A stretch of DNA of 64,000 bases from Apostichopus japonicus (Eukaryota; Echinodermata; Holothuroidea; Aspidochirotida; Stichopodidae), in contig NC_092572.1 of NCBI RefSeq assembly GCF_037975245.1, positions 9,632,001 to 9,696,000 on the forward strand, read 5' to 3'. The position numbers were made by a program, and so were the translations under genes. How positions within the stretch are numbered: the stretch's first letter is position 1; every line of letters begins with the position of its first letter. This document shows positions 32,001 to 47,000 of the stretch, piece by piece. Under the pieces are notes generated by a model. It did no database searches and was not told the origin of the DNA. It saw only the letters and a program-made list of their open reading frames with translations.

Positions 32001-35000
32001 TAATCCACCTAATATCTCAGTCCATACAGTGGCGGGATGGCTCGGCGCACTGTACGAGCTCATGATCGAGACTCTCTTTTGCATCCCTGGTTCGAACCCC
32101 GGGTGATGACGCCTTTTGCCGATCTTTTACAGCAAGTGCCTACACGGGGAGCTGTAAGTATTAGTTAATCCACCTAATATCTCAGTCCATACAGTGGCGG
32201 GATGGCTCGGCGCACTGTACGAGCTCATGATCGAGACTCTCTTTTGCATCCCTGGTTCGAACCCCGGGTGATGACGTCTTTTGCCGATCTTTTACAGCAA
32301 GTGCCTACACGGGGAGCTGTAAGTATTAGTTAATCCACCTAATATCTCAGTCCATACAGTGGCGGGATGGCTCGGCGCACTGTACGAGCTCATGATCGAG
32401 ACTCTCTTTTGCATCCCTGGTTCGAACCCCGGGTGATGACGCCTTTTGCCGATCTTTTACAGCAAGTGCCTACACGGGGAGCTGTAAGTATTAGTTAATC
32501 CACCTAATATCTCAGTCCATACAGTGGCGGGATGGCTCGGCGCACTGTACGAGCTCATGATCGAGACTCTCTTTTGCATCCCTGGTTCGAACCCCGGGTG
32601 ATGACGTCTTTTGCCGATCTTTTACAGCAAGTGCCTACACGGGGAGCTGTAAGTATTAGTTAATCCACCTAATATCTCTGTCCATACAGTGGCGGGATGG
32701 CTCGGCGCACTGTACGAGCTCATGATCGAGACTCTCTTTTGCATCCCTGGTTCGAACCCCGGGTGATGACGTCTTTTGCCGATCTTTTACAGCAAGTGCC
32801 TACACGGGGAGCTGTAAGTATTAGTTAATCCACCTAATATCTCAGTCCATACAGTGGCGGGATGGCTCGGCGCACTGTACGAGCTCATGATCGAGACTCT
32901 CTTTTGCATCCCTGGTTCGAACCCCGGGTGATGACGCCTTTTGCCGATCTTTTACAGCAAGTGCCTACACGGGGAGCTGTAAGTATTAGTTAATCCACCT
33001 AATATCTCAGTCCATACAGTGGCGGGATGGCTCGGCGCACTGTACGAGCTCATGATCGAGACTCTCTTTTGCATCCCTGGTTCGAACCCCGGGTGATGAC
33101 GTCTTTTGCCGATCTTTTACAGCAAGTGCCTACACGGGGAGCTGTAAGTATTAGTTAATCCACCTAATATCTCAGTCCATACAGTGGCGGGATGGCTCGG
33201 CGCACTGTACGAGCTCATGATCGAGACTCTCTTTTGCATCCCTGGTTCGAACCCCGGGTGATGACGCCTTTTGCCGATCTTTTACAGCAAGTGCCTACAC
33301 GGGGAGCTGTAAGTATTAGTTAATCCACCTAATATCTCAGTCCATACAGTGGCGGGATGGATCGGCGCACTGTACGAGCTCATGATCGAGACTCTCTTTT
33401 GCATCCCTGGTTCGAACCCCGGGTGATGACGTCTTTTGCCGATCTTTTACAGCAAGTGCCTACACGGGGAGCTGTAAGTATTAGTTAATCCACCTAATAT
33501 CTCTGTCCATACAGTGGCGGGATGGCTCGGCGCACTGTACGAGCTCATGATCGAGACTCTCTTTTGCATCCCTGGTTCGAACCCCGGGTGATGACGTCTT
33601 TTGCCGATCTTTTACAGCAAGTGCCTACACGGGGAGCTGTAAGTATTAGTTAATCCACCTAATATCTCAGTCCATACAGTGGCGGGATGGCTCGGCGCAC
33701 TGTACGAGCTCATGATCGAGACTCTCTTTTGCATCCCTGGTTCGAACCCCGGGTGATGACGCCTTTTGCCGATCTTTTACAGCAAGTGCCTACACGGGGA
33801 GCTGTAAGTATTAGTTAATCCACCTAATATCTCAGTCCATACAGTGGCGGGATGGCTCGGCGCACTGTACGAGCTCATGATCGAGACTCTCTTTTGCATC
33901 CCTGGTTCGAACCCCGGGTGATGACGTCTTTTGCCGATCTTTTACAGCAAGTGCCTACACGGGGAGCTGTAAGTATTAGTTAATCCACCTAATATCTCAG
34001 TCCATACAGTGGCGGGATGGCTCGGCGCACTGTACGAGCTCATGATCGAGACTCTCTTTTGCATCCCTGGTTCGAACCCCGGGTGATGACGCCTTTTGCC
34101 GATCTTTTACAGCAAGTGCCTACACGGGGAGCTGTAAGTATTAGTTAATCCATCTAATATCTCAGTCCATACAGTGGCGGGATGGCTCGGCGCACTGTAC
34201 GAGCTCATGATCGAGACTCTCTTTTGCATCCCTGGTTCGAACCCCGGGTGATGACGTCTTTTGCCGATCTTTTACAGCAAGTGCCTACACGGGGAGCTGT
34301 AAGTATTAGTTAATCCACCTAATATCTCAGTCCATACAGTGGCGGGATGGCTCGGCGCACTGTACGAGCTCATGATCGAGACTCTCTTTTGCATCCCTGG
34401 TTCGAACCCCGGGTGATGACGCCTTTTGCCGATCTTTTACAGCAAGTGCCTACACGGGGAGCTGTAAGTATTAGTTAATCCACCTACTATCTCAGTCCAT
34501 ACAGTGGCGGGATGGCTCGGCGCACTGTACGAGCTCATGATCGAGACTCTCTTTTGCATCCCTGGTTCGAACCCCGGGTGATGACGTCTTTTGCCGATCT
34601 TTTACAGCAAGTGCCTACACGGGGAGCTGTAAGTATTAGTTAATCCACCTAATATCTCAGTCCATACAGTGGCGGGATGGCTCGGCGCACTGTACGAGCT
34701 CATGATCGAGACTCTCTTTTGCATCCCTGGTTCGAACCCCGGGTGATGACGCCTTTTGCCGATCTTTTACAGCAAGTGCCTACACGGGGAGCTGTAAGTA
34801 TTAGTTAATCCACCTAATATCTCAGTCCATACAGTGGCGGGATGGCTCGGCGCACTGTACGAGCTCATGATCGAGACTCTCTTTTGCATCCCTGGTTCGA
34901 ACCCCGGGTGATGACGCCTTTTGCCGATCTTTTACAGCAAGTGCCTACACGGGGAGCTGTAAGTATTAGTTAATCCACCTAATATCTCAGTCCATACAGT

Positions 35001-38000
35001 GGCGGGATGGCTCGGCGCACTGTACGAGCTCATGATCGAGACTCTCTTTTGCATCCCTGGTTCGAACCCCGGGTGATGACGCCTTTTGCCGATCTTTTAC
35101 AGCAAGTGCCTACACGGGGAGCTGTAAGTATTAGTTAATCCACCTAATATCTCAGTCCATACAGTGGCGGGATGGCTCGGCGCACTGTACGAGCTCATGA
35201 TCGAGACTCTCTTTTGCATCCCTGGTTCGAACCCCGGGTGATGACGCCTTTTGCCGATCTTTTACAGCAAGTGCCTACACGGGGAGCTGTAAGTATTAGT
35301 TAATCCACCTAATATCTCAGTCCATACAGTGGCGGGATGGCTCGGCGCACTGTACGAGCTCATGATCGAGACTCTCTTTTGCATCCCTGGTTCGAACCCC
35401 GGGTGATGACGCCTTTTGCCGATCTTTTACATCAAGTGCCTACACGGGGAGCTGTAAGTATTAGTTAATCCACCTAATATCTCAGTCCATACAGTGGCGG
35501 GATGGCTCGGCGCACTGTACGAGCTCATGATCGAGACTCTCTTTTGCATCCCTGGTTCGAACCCCGGGTGATGACGTCTTTTGCCGATCTTTTACATCAA
35601 GTGCCTACACGGGGAGCTGTAAGTATTAGTTAATCCACCTAATATCTCAGTCCATACAGTGGCGGGATGGCTCGGCGCACTGTACGAGCTCATGATCGAG
35701 ACTCTCTTTTGCATCCCTGGTTCGAACCCCGGGTGATGACGCCTTTTGCCGATATTTTACAGCAAGTGCCTACACGGGGAGCTGTAAGTATTAGTTAATC
35801 CACCTAATATCTCAGTCCATACAGTGGCGGGATGGCTCGGCGCACTGTACGAGCTCATGATCGAGACTCTCTTTTGCATCCCTGGTTCGAACCCTGGGTG
35901 ATGACGTCTTTTGCCGATCTTTTACAGCAAGTGCCTACACGGGGAGCTGTAAGTATTAGTTAATCCACCTAATATCTCAGTCCATACAGTGGCGGGATGG
36001 CTCGGCGCACTGTACGAGCTCATGATCGAGACTCTCTTTTGCATCCCTGGTTCGAACCCCGGGTGATGACGCCTTTTGCCGATCTTTTACAGCAAGTGCC
36101 TACACGGGGAGCTGTAAGTATTAGTTAATCCACCTAATATCTCAGTCCATACAGTGGCGGGATGGCTCGGCGCACTGTACGAGCTCATGATCGAGACTCT
36201 CTTTTGCATCCCTGGTTCGAACCCCGGGTGATGACGTCTTTTGCCGATCTTTTACAGCAAGTGCCTACACGGGGAGCTGTAAGTATTAGTTAATCCACCT
36301 AATATCTCAGTCCATACAGTGGCGGGATGGCTCGGCGCACTGTACGAGCTCATGATCGAGACTCTCTTTTGCATCCCTGGTTCGAACCCCGGGTGATGAC
36401 GTCTTTTGCCGATCTTTTACAGCAAGTGCCTACACGGGGAGCTGTAAGTATTAGTTAATCCACCTAATATCTCAGTCCATACAGTGGCGGGATGGCTCGG
36501 CGCACTGTACGAGCTCATGATCGAGACTCTCTTTTGCATCCCTGGTTCGAACCCCGGGTGATGACGCCTTTTGCCGATCTTTTACAGCAAGTGCCTACAC
36601 GGGGAGCTGTAAGTATTAGTTAATCCACCTAATATCTCAGTCCATACAGTGGCGGGATGGCTCGGCGCACTGTACGAGCTCATGATCGAGACTCTCTTTT
36701 GCATCCCTGGTTCGAACCCCGGGTGATGACGTCTTTTGCCGATCTTTTACAGCAAGTGCCTACACGGGGAGCTGTAAGTATTAGTTAATCCACCTAATAT
36801 CTCAGTCCATACAGTGGCGGGATGGCTCGGCGCACTGTACGAGCTCATGATCGAGACTCTCTTTTGCATCCCTGGTTCGAACCCCGGGTGATGACGCCTT
36901 TTGCCGATCTTTTACAGCAAGTGCCTACACGGGGAGCTGTAAGTATTAGTTAATCCACCTAATATCTCAGTCCATACAGTGGCGGGATGGCTCGGCGCAC
37001 TGTACGAGCTCATGATCGAGACTCTCTTTTGCATCCCTGGTTCGAACCCCGGGTGATGACGCCTTTTGCCGATCTTTTACAGCAAGTGCCTACACGGGGA
37101 GCTGTAAGTATTAGTTAATCCACCTAATATCTCAGTCCATACAGTGGCGGGATGGCTCGGCGCACTGTACGAGCTCATGATCGAGACTCTCTTTTGCATC
37201 CCTGGTTCGAACCCCGGGTGATGACGCCTTTTGCCGATCTTTTACAGCAAGTGCCTACACGGGGAGCTGTAAGTATTAGTTAATCCACCTAATATCTCAG
37301 TCCATACAGTGGCGGGATGGCTCGGCGCACTGTACGAGCTCATGATCGAGACTCTCTTTTGCATCCCTGGTTCGAACCCCGGGTGATGACGTCTTTTGCC
37401 GATCTTTTACAGCAAGTGCCTACACGGGGAGCTGTAAGTATTAGTTAATCCACCTAATATCTCAGTCCATACAGTGGCGGGATGGCTCGGCGCACTGTAC
37501 GAGCTCATGATCGAGACTCTCTTTTGCATCCCTGGTTCGAACCCCGGGTGATGACGTCTTTTGCCGATCTTTTACAGCAAGTGCCCACACGGGGAGCTGT
37601 AAGTATTAGTTAATCCACCTAATATCTCAGTCCATACAGTGGCGGGATGGCTCGGCGCACTGTACGAGCTCATGATCGAGACTCTCTTTTGCATCCCTGG
37701 TTCGAACCCCGGGTGATGACGTCTTTTGCCGATCTTTTACAGCAAGTGCCCACACGGGGAGCTGTAAGTATTAGTTAATCCACCTAATATCTCAGTCCAT
37801 ACAGTGGCGGGATGGCTCGGCGCACTGTACGAGCTCATGATCGAGACTCTCTTTTGCATCCCTGGTTCGAACCCCGGGTGATGACGTCTTTTGCCGATCT
37901 TTTACAGCAAGTGCCCACACGGGGAGCTGTAAGTATTAGTTAATCCACCTAATATCTCAGTCCATACAGTGGCGGGATGGCTCGGCGCACTGTACGAGCT

Positions 38001-41000
38001 CATGATCGAGACTCTCTTTTGCATCCCTGGTTCGAACCCCGGGTGATGACGCCTTTTGCCGATCTTTTACAGCAAATGCCTACACGGGGAGCTGTAAGTA
38101 TTAGTTAATCCACCTAATATCTCAGTCCATACAGTGGCGGGATGGCTCGGCGCACTGTACGAGCTCATGATCGAGACTCTCTTTTGCATCCCTGGTTCGA
38201 ACCCCGGGTGACGACGTCTTTTGCCGATCTTTTACAGCAAGTGCCTACACGGGGAGCTGTAAGTATTAGTTAATCCACCTAATATCTCAGTCCATACAGT
38301 GGCGGGATGGCTCGGCGCACTGTACGAGCTCATGATCGAGACTCTCTTTTGCATCCCTGGTTCGAACCCCGGGTGACGACGTCTTTTGCCGATCTTTTAC
38401 AGCAAGTGCCTACACGGGGAGCTGTAAGTATTAGTTAATCCACCTAATATCTCAGTCCATACAGTGGCGGGATGGCTCGGCGCACTGTACGAGCTCATGA
38501 TCGAGACTCTCTTTTGCATCCCTGGTTCGAACCCCGGGTGACGACGTCTTTTGCCGATCTTTTACAGCAAGTGCCTACACGGGGAGCTGTAAGTATTAGT
38601 TAATCCACCTAATATCTCAGTCCATACAGTGGCGGGATGGCTCGGCGCACTGTACGAGCTCATGATCGAGACTCTCTTTTGCATCCCTGGTTCGAACCCC
38701 GGGTGATGACGTCTTTTGCCGATCTTTTACAGCAAGTGCCTACACGGGGAGCTGTAAGTATTAGTTAATCCACCTAATATCTCAGTCCATACAGTGGCGG
38801 GATGGCTCGGCGCACTGTACGAGCTCATGATCGAGACTCTCTTTTGCATCCCTGGTTCGAACCCCGGGTGATGACGCCTTTTGCCGATCTTTTACAGCAA
38901 GTGCCTACACGGGGAGCTGTAAGTATTAATTAATCCACCTAATATCTCAGTCCATACAGTGGCGGGATGGCTCGGCGCACTGTACGAGCTCATGATCGAG
39001 ACTCTCTTTTGCATCCCTGGTTCGAACCCCGGGTGATGACGTCTTTTGCCGATCTTTTACAGCAAGTGCCTACACGGGGAGCTGTAAGTATTAGTTAATC
39101 CACCTAATATCTCAGTCCATACAGTGGCGGGATGTCTCGGCGCACTGTACGAGCTCATGATCGAGACTCTCTTTTGCATCCCTGGTTCGAACCCCGGGTG
39201 ATGACGTCTTTTGCCGATCTTTTACAGCAAGTGCCTACACGGGGAGCTGTAAGTATTAGTTAATCCACCTAATATCTCAGTCCATACAGTGGCGGGATGG
39301 CTCGGCGCACTGTACGAGCTCATGATCGAGACTCTCTTTTGCATCCCTGGTTCGAACCCCGGGTGATGACGTCTTTTGCCGATCTTTTACAGCAAGTGCC
39401 TACACGGGGAGCTGTAAGTATTAGTTAATCCACCTAATATCTCAGTCCATACAGTGGCGGGATGGCTCGGCGCACTGTACGAGCTCATGATCGAGACTCT
39501 CTTTTGCATCCCTGGTTCGAACCCCGGGTGATGACGTCTTTTGCCGATCTTTTACAGCAAGTGCCTACACGGGGAGCTGTAAGTATTAGTTAATCCACCT
39601 AATATCTCAGTCCATACAGTGGCGGGATGGCTCGGCGCACTGTACGAGCTCATGATCGAGACTCTCTTTTGCATCCCTGGTTCGAACCCCGGGTGATGAC
39701 GTCTTTTGCCGATCTTTTACAGCAAGTGCCTACACGGGGAGCTGTAAGTATTAGTTAATCCACCTAATATCTCAGTCCATACAGTGGCGGGATGGCTCGG
39801 CGCACTGTACGAGCTCATGATCGAGACTCTCTTTTGCATCCCTGGTTCGAACCCCGGGTGATGACGTCTTTTGCCGATCTTTTACAGCAAGTGCCTACAC
39901 GGGGAGCTGTAAGTATTAGTTAATCCACCTAATATCTCAGTCCATACAGTGGCGGGATGGCTCGGCGCACTGTACGAGCTCATGATCGAGACTCTCTTTT
40001 GCATCCCTGGTTCGAACCCCGGGTGATGACGTCTTTTGCCGATCTTTTACAGCAAGTGCCTACACGGGGAGCTGTAAGTATTAGTTAATCCACCTAATAT
40101 CTCAGTCCATACAGTGGCGGGATGGCTCGGCGCACTGTACGAGCTCATGATCGAGACTCTCTTTTGCATCCCTGGTTCGAACCCCGGGTGATGACGCCTT
40201 TTGCCGATCTTTACAGCAAGTGCCTACACGGGGAGCTGTAAGTATTAGTTAATCCACCTAATATCTCAGTCCATACAGTGGCGGGATGTCTCGGCGCACT
40301 GTACGAGCTCATGATCGAGACTCTCTTTTGCATCCCTGGTTCGAACCCCGGGTGATGACGTCTTTTGCCGATCTTTTACAGCAAGTGCCTACACGGGGAG
40401 CTGTAAGTATTAGTTAATCTACCTAATATCTCAGTCCATACAGTGGCGGGATGTCTCGGCGCACTGTACGAGCTCATGATCGAGACTCTCTTTTGCATCC
40501 CTGGTTCGAACCCCGGGTGATGACGTCTTTTGCCGATCTTTTACAGCAAGTGCCTACACGGGGAGCTGTAAGTATTAGTTAATCCACCTAATATCTCAGT
40601 CCATACAGTGGCGGGATGGCTCGGCGCACTGTACGAGCTCATGATCGAGACTCTCTTTTGCATCGAACCCCGGGTGATGACGCCTTTTGCCGATCTTTTA
40701 CAGCAAGTGCCTACACGGGGAGCTGTAAGTATTAGTTAATCCACCTAATATCTCAGTCCATACAGTGGCGGGATGGCTCGGCGCACTGTACGAGCTCATG
40801 ATCGAGACTCTCTTTTGCATCCCTGGTTCGAACCCCGGGTGATGACGTCTTTTGCCGATCTTTTACAGCAAGTGCCTACACGGGGAGCTGTAAGTATTAG
40901 TTAATCCACCTAATATCTCAGTCCATACAGTGGCGGGATGGCTCGGCGCACTGTACGAGCTCATGATCGAGACTCTCTTTTGCATCCCTCGTTCGAACCC

Positions 41001-44000
41001 CGGGTGATGACGCCTTTTGCCGATCTTTTACAGCAAGTGCCTACACGGGGAGCTGTAAGTATTAGTTAATCCACCTAATATCTCAGTCCATACAGTGGCG
41101 GGATGGCTCGGCGCACTGTACGAGCTCATGATCGAGACTCTCTTTTGCATCCCTGGTTCGAACCCCGGGTGATGACGTCTTTTGCCGATCTTTTACAGCA
41201 AGTGCCTACACGGGGAGCTGTAAGTATTAGTTAATCCACCTAATATCTCAGTCCATACAGTGGCGGGATGGCTCGGCGCACTGTACGAGCTCATGATCGA
41301 GACTCTCTTTTGCATCCCTGGTTCGAACCCCGGGTGATGACGTCTTTTGCCGATCTTTTACAGCAAGTGCCTACACGGGGAGCTGTAAGTATTAGTTAAT
41401 CTACCTAATATCTCAGTCCATACAGTGGCGGGATGGCTCGGCGCACTGTACGAGCTCATGATCGAGACTCTCTTTTGCATCCCTGGTTCGAACCCCGGGT
41501 GATGACGCCTTTTGCCGATCTTTTACAGCAAGTGCCTACACGGGGAGCTGTAAGTATTAGTTAATCCACCTAATATCTCAGTCCATACAGTGGCGGGATG
41601 GCTCGGCGCACTGTACGAGCTCATGATCGAGACTCTCTTTTGCATCCCTGGTTCGAACCCCGGGTGATGACGTCTTTTGCCGATCTTTTACAGCAAGTGC
41701 CTACACGGGGAGCTGTAAGTATTAGTTAATCCACCTAATATCTCAGTCCATACAGTGGCGGGATGGCTCGGCGCACTGTACGAGCTCATGATCGAGACTC
41801 TCTTTTGCATCCCTGGTTCGAACCCCGGGTGATGACGCCTTTTGCCGATCTTTTACAGCAAGTGCCTACACGGGGAGCTGTAAGTATTAGTTAATCCACC
41901 TAATATCTCAGTCCATACAGTGGCGGGATGGCTCGGCGCACTGTACGAGCTCATGATCGAGACTCTCTTTTGCATCCCTGGTTCGAACCCCGGGTGATGA
42001 CGTCTTTTGCCGATCTTTTACAGCAAGTGCCTACACGGGGAGCTGTAAGTATTAGTTAATCCACCTAATATCTCAGTCCATACAGTGGCGGGATGGCTCG
42101 GCGCACTGTACGAGCTCATGATCGAGACTCTCTTTTGCATCCCTGGTTCGAACCCCGGGTGATGACGTCTTTTGCCGATCTTTTACAGCAAGTGCCTACA
42201 CGGGGAGCTGTAAGTATTAGTTAATCCACCTAATATCTCAGTCCATACAGTGGCGGGATGGCTCGGCGCACTGTACGAGCTCATGATCGAGACTCTCTTT
42301 TGCATCCCTGGTTCGAACCCCGGGTGATGACGTCTTTTGCCGATCTTTTACAGCAAGTGCCTACACGGGGAGCTGTAAGTATTAGTTAATCCACCTAATA
42401 TCTCAGTCCATACAGTGGCGGGATGGCTCGGCGCACTGTACGAGCTCATGATCGAGACTCTCTTTTGCATCCCTGGTTCGAACCCCGGGTGATGACGCCT
42501 TTTGCCGATCTTTTACAGCAAGTGCCTACACGGGGAGCTGTAAGTATTAGTTAATCCACCTAATATCTCAGTCCATACAGTGGCGGGATGGCTCGGCGCA
42601 CTGTACGAGCTCATGATCGAGACTCTCTTTTGCATCCCTGGTTCGAACCCCGGGTGATGACGTCTTTTGCCGATCTTTTACAGCAAGTGCCTACACGGGG
42701 AGCTGTAAGTATTAGTTAATCCACCTAATATCTCAGTCCATACAGTGGCGGGATGGCTCGGCCCACTGTACGAGCTCATGATCGAGACTCTCTTTTGCAT
42801 CCCTGGTTCGAACCCCGGGTGATGACGCCTTTTGCCGATCTTTTACAGCAAGTGCCTACACGGGGAGCTGTAAGTATTAGTTAATCCACCTAATATCTCA
42901 GTCCATACAGTGGCGGGATGGCTCGGCGCACTGTACGAGTTCATGATCGAGACTCTCTTTTGCATCCCTGGTTCGAACCCCGGGTGATGACGTCTTTTGC
43001 CGATCTTTTACAGCAAGTGCCTACACGGGGAGCTGTAAGTATTAGTTAATCCACCTAATATCTCAGTCCATACAGTGGCGGGATGGCTCGGCGCACTGTA
43101 CGAGCTCATGATCGAGACTCTCTTTTGCATCCCTGGTTCGAACCCCGGGTGATGACGTCTTTTGCCGATCTTTTACAGCAAGTGCCTACACGGGGAGCTG
43201 TAAGTATTAGTTAATCCACCTAATATCTCAGTCCATACAGTGGCGGGATGGCTCGGCGCACTGTACGAGCTCATGATCGAGACTCTCTTTTGCATCCCTG
43301 GTTCGAACCCCGGGTGATGACGTCTTTTGCCGATCTTTTACAGCAAGTGCCTACACGGGGAGCTGTAAGTATTAGTTAATCCACCTAATATCTCAGTCCA
43401 TACAGTGGCGGGATGGCTCGGCGCACTGTACGAGCTCATGATCGAGACTCTCTTTTGCATCCCTGGTTCGAACCCCGGGTGATGACGTCTTTTGCCGATC
43501 TTTTACAGCAAGTGCCTACACGGGGAGCTGTAAGTATTAGTTAATCCACCTAATATCTCAGTCCATACAGTGGCGGGATGGCTCGGCGCACTGTACGAGC
43601 TCATGATCGAGACTCTCTTTTGCATCCCTGGTTCGAACCCCGGGTGATGACGTCTTTTGCCGATCTTTTACAGCAAGTGCCTACACGGGGAGCTGTAAGT
43701 ATTAGTTAATCCACCTAATATCTCAGTCCATACAGTGGCGGGATGGCTCGGCGCACTGTACGAGCTCATGATCGAGACTCTCTTTTGCATCCCTGGTTCG
43801 AACCCCGGGTGATGACGTCTTTTGCCGATCTTTTACAGCAAGTGCCTACACGGGGAGCTGTAAGTATTAGTTAATCCACCTAATATCTCAGTCCATACAG
43901 TGGCGGGATGGCTCGGCGCACTGTACGAGCTCATGATCGAGACTCTCTTTTGCATCCCTGGTTCGAACCCCGGGTGATGACGCCTTTTGCCGATCTTTTA

Positions 44001-47000
44001 CAGCAAGTGCCTACACGGGGAGCTGTAAGTATTAGTTAATCCACCTAATATCTCAGTCCATACAGTGGCGGGATGGCTCGGCGCACTGTACGAGCTCATG
44101 ATCGAGACTCTCTTTTGCATCCCTGGTTCGAACCCCGGGTGATGACGCCTTTTGCCGATCTTTTACAGCAAGTGCCTACACGGGGAGCTGTAAGTATTAG
44201 TTAATCCACCTAATATCTCAGTCCATACAGTGGCGGGATGGCTCGGCGCACTGTACGAGCTCATGATCGAGACTCTCTTTTGCATCCCTGGTTCGAACCC
44301 CGGGTGATGACGCCTTTTGCCGATCTTTTACAGCAAGTGCCTACACGGGGAGCTGTAAGTATTAGTTAATCCACCTAATATCTCAGTCCATACAGTGGCG
44401 GGATGGCTCGGCGCACTGTACGAGTTCATGATCGAGACTCTCTTTTGCATCCCTGGTTCGAACCCCGGGTGATGACGTCTTTTGCCGATCTTTTACAGCA
44501 AGTGCCTACACGGGGAGCTGTAAGTATTAGTTAATCCACCTAATATCTCAGTCCATACAGTGGCGGGATGGCTCGGCGCACTGTACGAGCTCATGATCGA
44601 GACTCTCTTTTGCATCCCTGGTTCGAACCCCGGGTGATGACGTCTTTTGCCGATCTTTTACAGCAAGTGCCTACACGGGGAGCTGTAAGTATTAGTTAAT
44701 CCACCTAATATCTCAGTCCATACAGTGGCGGGATGGCTCGGCGCACTGTACGAGCTCATGATCGAGACTCTCTTTTGCATCCCTGGTTCGAACCCCGGGT
44801 GATGACGTCTTTTGCCGATCTTTTACAGCAAGTGCCTACACGGGGAGCTGTAAGTATTAGTTAATCCACCTAATATCTCAGTCCATACAGTGGCGGGATG
44901 GCTCGGCGCACTGTACGAGCTCATGATCGAGACTCTCTTTTGCATCCCTGGTTCGAACCCCGGGTGATGACGTCTTTTGCCGATCTTTTACAGCAAGTGC
45001 CTACACGGGGAGCTGTAAGTATTAGTTAATCCACCTAATATCTCAGTCCATACAGTGGCGGGATGGCTCGGCGCACTGTGCGAGCTCATGATCGAGACTC
45101 TCTTTTGCATCCCTGGTTCGAACCCCGGGTGATGACGCCTTTTGCCGATCTTTTACAGCAAGTGCCTACACGGGGAGCTGTAAGTATTAGTTAATCCACC
45201 TAATATCTCAGTCCATACAGTGGCGGGATGGCTCGGCGCACTGTACGAGCTCATGATCGAGACTCTCTTTTGCATCCCTGGTTCGAACCCCGGGTGATGA
45301 CGTCTTTTGCCGATCTTTTACAGCAAGTGCCTACACGGGGAGCTGTAAGTATTAGTTAATCCACCTAATATCTCAGTCCATACAGTGGCGGGATGGCTCG
45401 GCGCACTGTACGAGCTCATGATCGAGACTCTCTTTTGCATCCCTGGTTCGAACCCCGGGTGATGACGCCTTTTGCCGATCTTTTACAGCAAGTGCCTACA
45501 CGGGGAGCTGTAAGTATTAGTTAATCCACCTAATATCTCAGTCCATACAGTGGCGGGATGGCTCGGCGCACTGTACGAGCTCATGATCGAGACTCTCTTT
45601 TGCATCCCTGGTTCGAACCCCGGGTGATGACGTCTTTTGCCGATCTTTTACAGCAAGTGCCTACACGGGGAGCTGTAAGTATTAGTTAATCCACCTAATA
45701 TCTCAGTCCATACAGTGGCGGGATGGCTCGGCGCACTGTACGAGCTCATGATCGAGACTCTCTTTTGCATCCCTGGTTCGAACCCCGGGTGATGACGTCT
45801 TTTGCCGATCTTTTACAGCAAGTGCCTACACGGGGAGCTGTAAGTATTAGTTAATCCACCTAATATCTCAGTCCATACAGTGGCGGGATGGCTCGGCGCA
45901 CTGTACGAGCTCATGATCGAGACTCTCTTTTGCATCCCTGGTTCGAACCCCGGGTGATGACGTCTTTTGCCGATCTTTTACAGCAAGTGCCTACACGGGG
46001 AGCTGTAAGTATTAGTTAATCCACCTAATATCTCAGTCCATACAGTGGCGGGATGGCTCGGCGCACTGTACGAGCTCATGATCGAGACTCTCTTTTGCAT
46101 CCCTGGTTCGAACCCCGGGTGATGACGTCTTTTGCCGATCTTTTACAGCAAGTGCCTACACGGGGAGCTGTAAGTATTAGTTAATCCACCTAATATCTCA
46201 GTCCATACAGTGGCGGGATGGCTCGGCGCACTGTACGAGCTCATGATCGAGACTCTCTTTTGCATCCCTGGTTCGAACCCCGGGTGATGACGTCTTTTGC
46301 CGATCTTTTACAGCAAGTGCCTACACGGGGAGCTGTAAGTATTAGTTAATCCACCTAATATCTCAGTCCATACAGTGGCGGGATGGCTCGGCGCACTGTA
46401 CGAGCTCATGATCGAGACTCTCTTTTGCATCCCTGGTTCGAACCCCGGGTGATGACGCCTTTTGCCGATCTTTTACAGCAAGTGCCTACACGGGGAGCTG
46501 TAAGTATTAGTTAATCCACCTAATATCTCAGTCCATACAGTGGCGGGATGGCTCGGCGCACTGTACGAGCTCATGATCGAGACTCTCTTTTGCATCCCTG
46601 GTTCGAACCCCGGGTGATGACGTCTTTTGCCGATCTTTTACAGCAAGTGCCTACACGGGGAGCTGTAAGTATTAGTTAATCCACCTAATATCTCAGTCCA
46701 TACAGTGGCGGGATGGCTCGGCGCACTGTACGAGCTCATGATCGAGACTCTCTTTTGCATCCCTGGTTCGAACCCCGGGTGATGACGTCTTTTGCCGATC
46801 TTTTACAGCAAGTGCCTACACGGGGAGCTGTAAGTATTAGTTAATCCACCTAATATCTCAGTCCATACAGTGGCGGGATGGCTCGGCGCACTGTACGAGC
46901 TCATGATCGAGACTCTCTTTTGCATCCCTGGTTCGAACCCCGGGTGATGACGCCTTTTGCCGATCTTTTACAGCAAGTGCCTACACGGGGAGCTGTAAGT

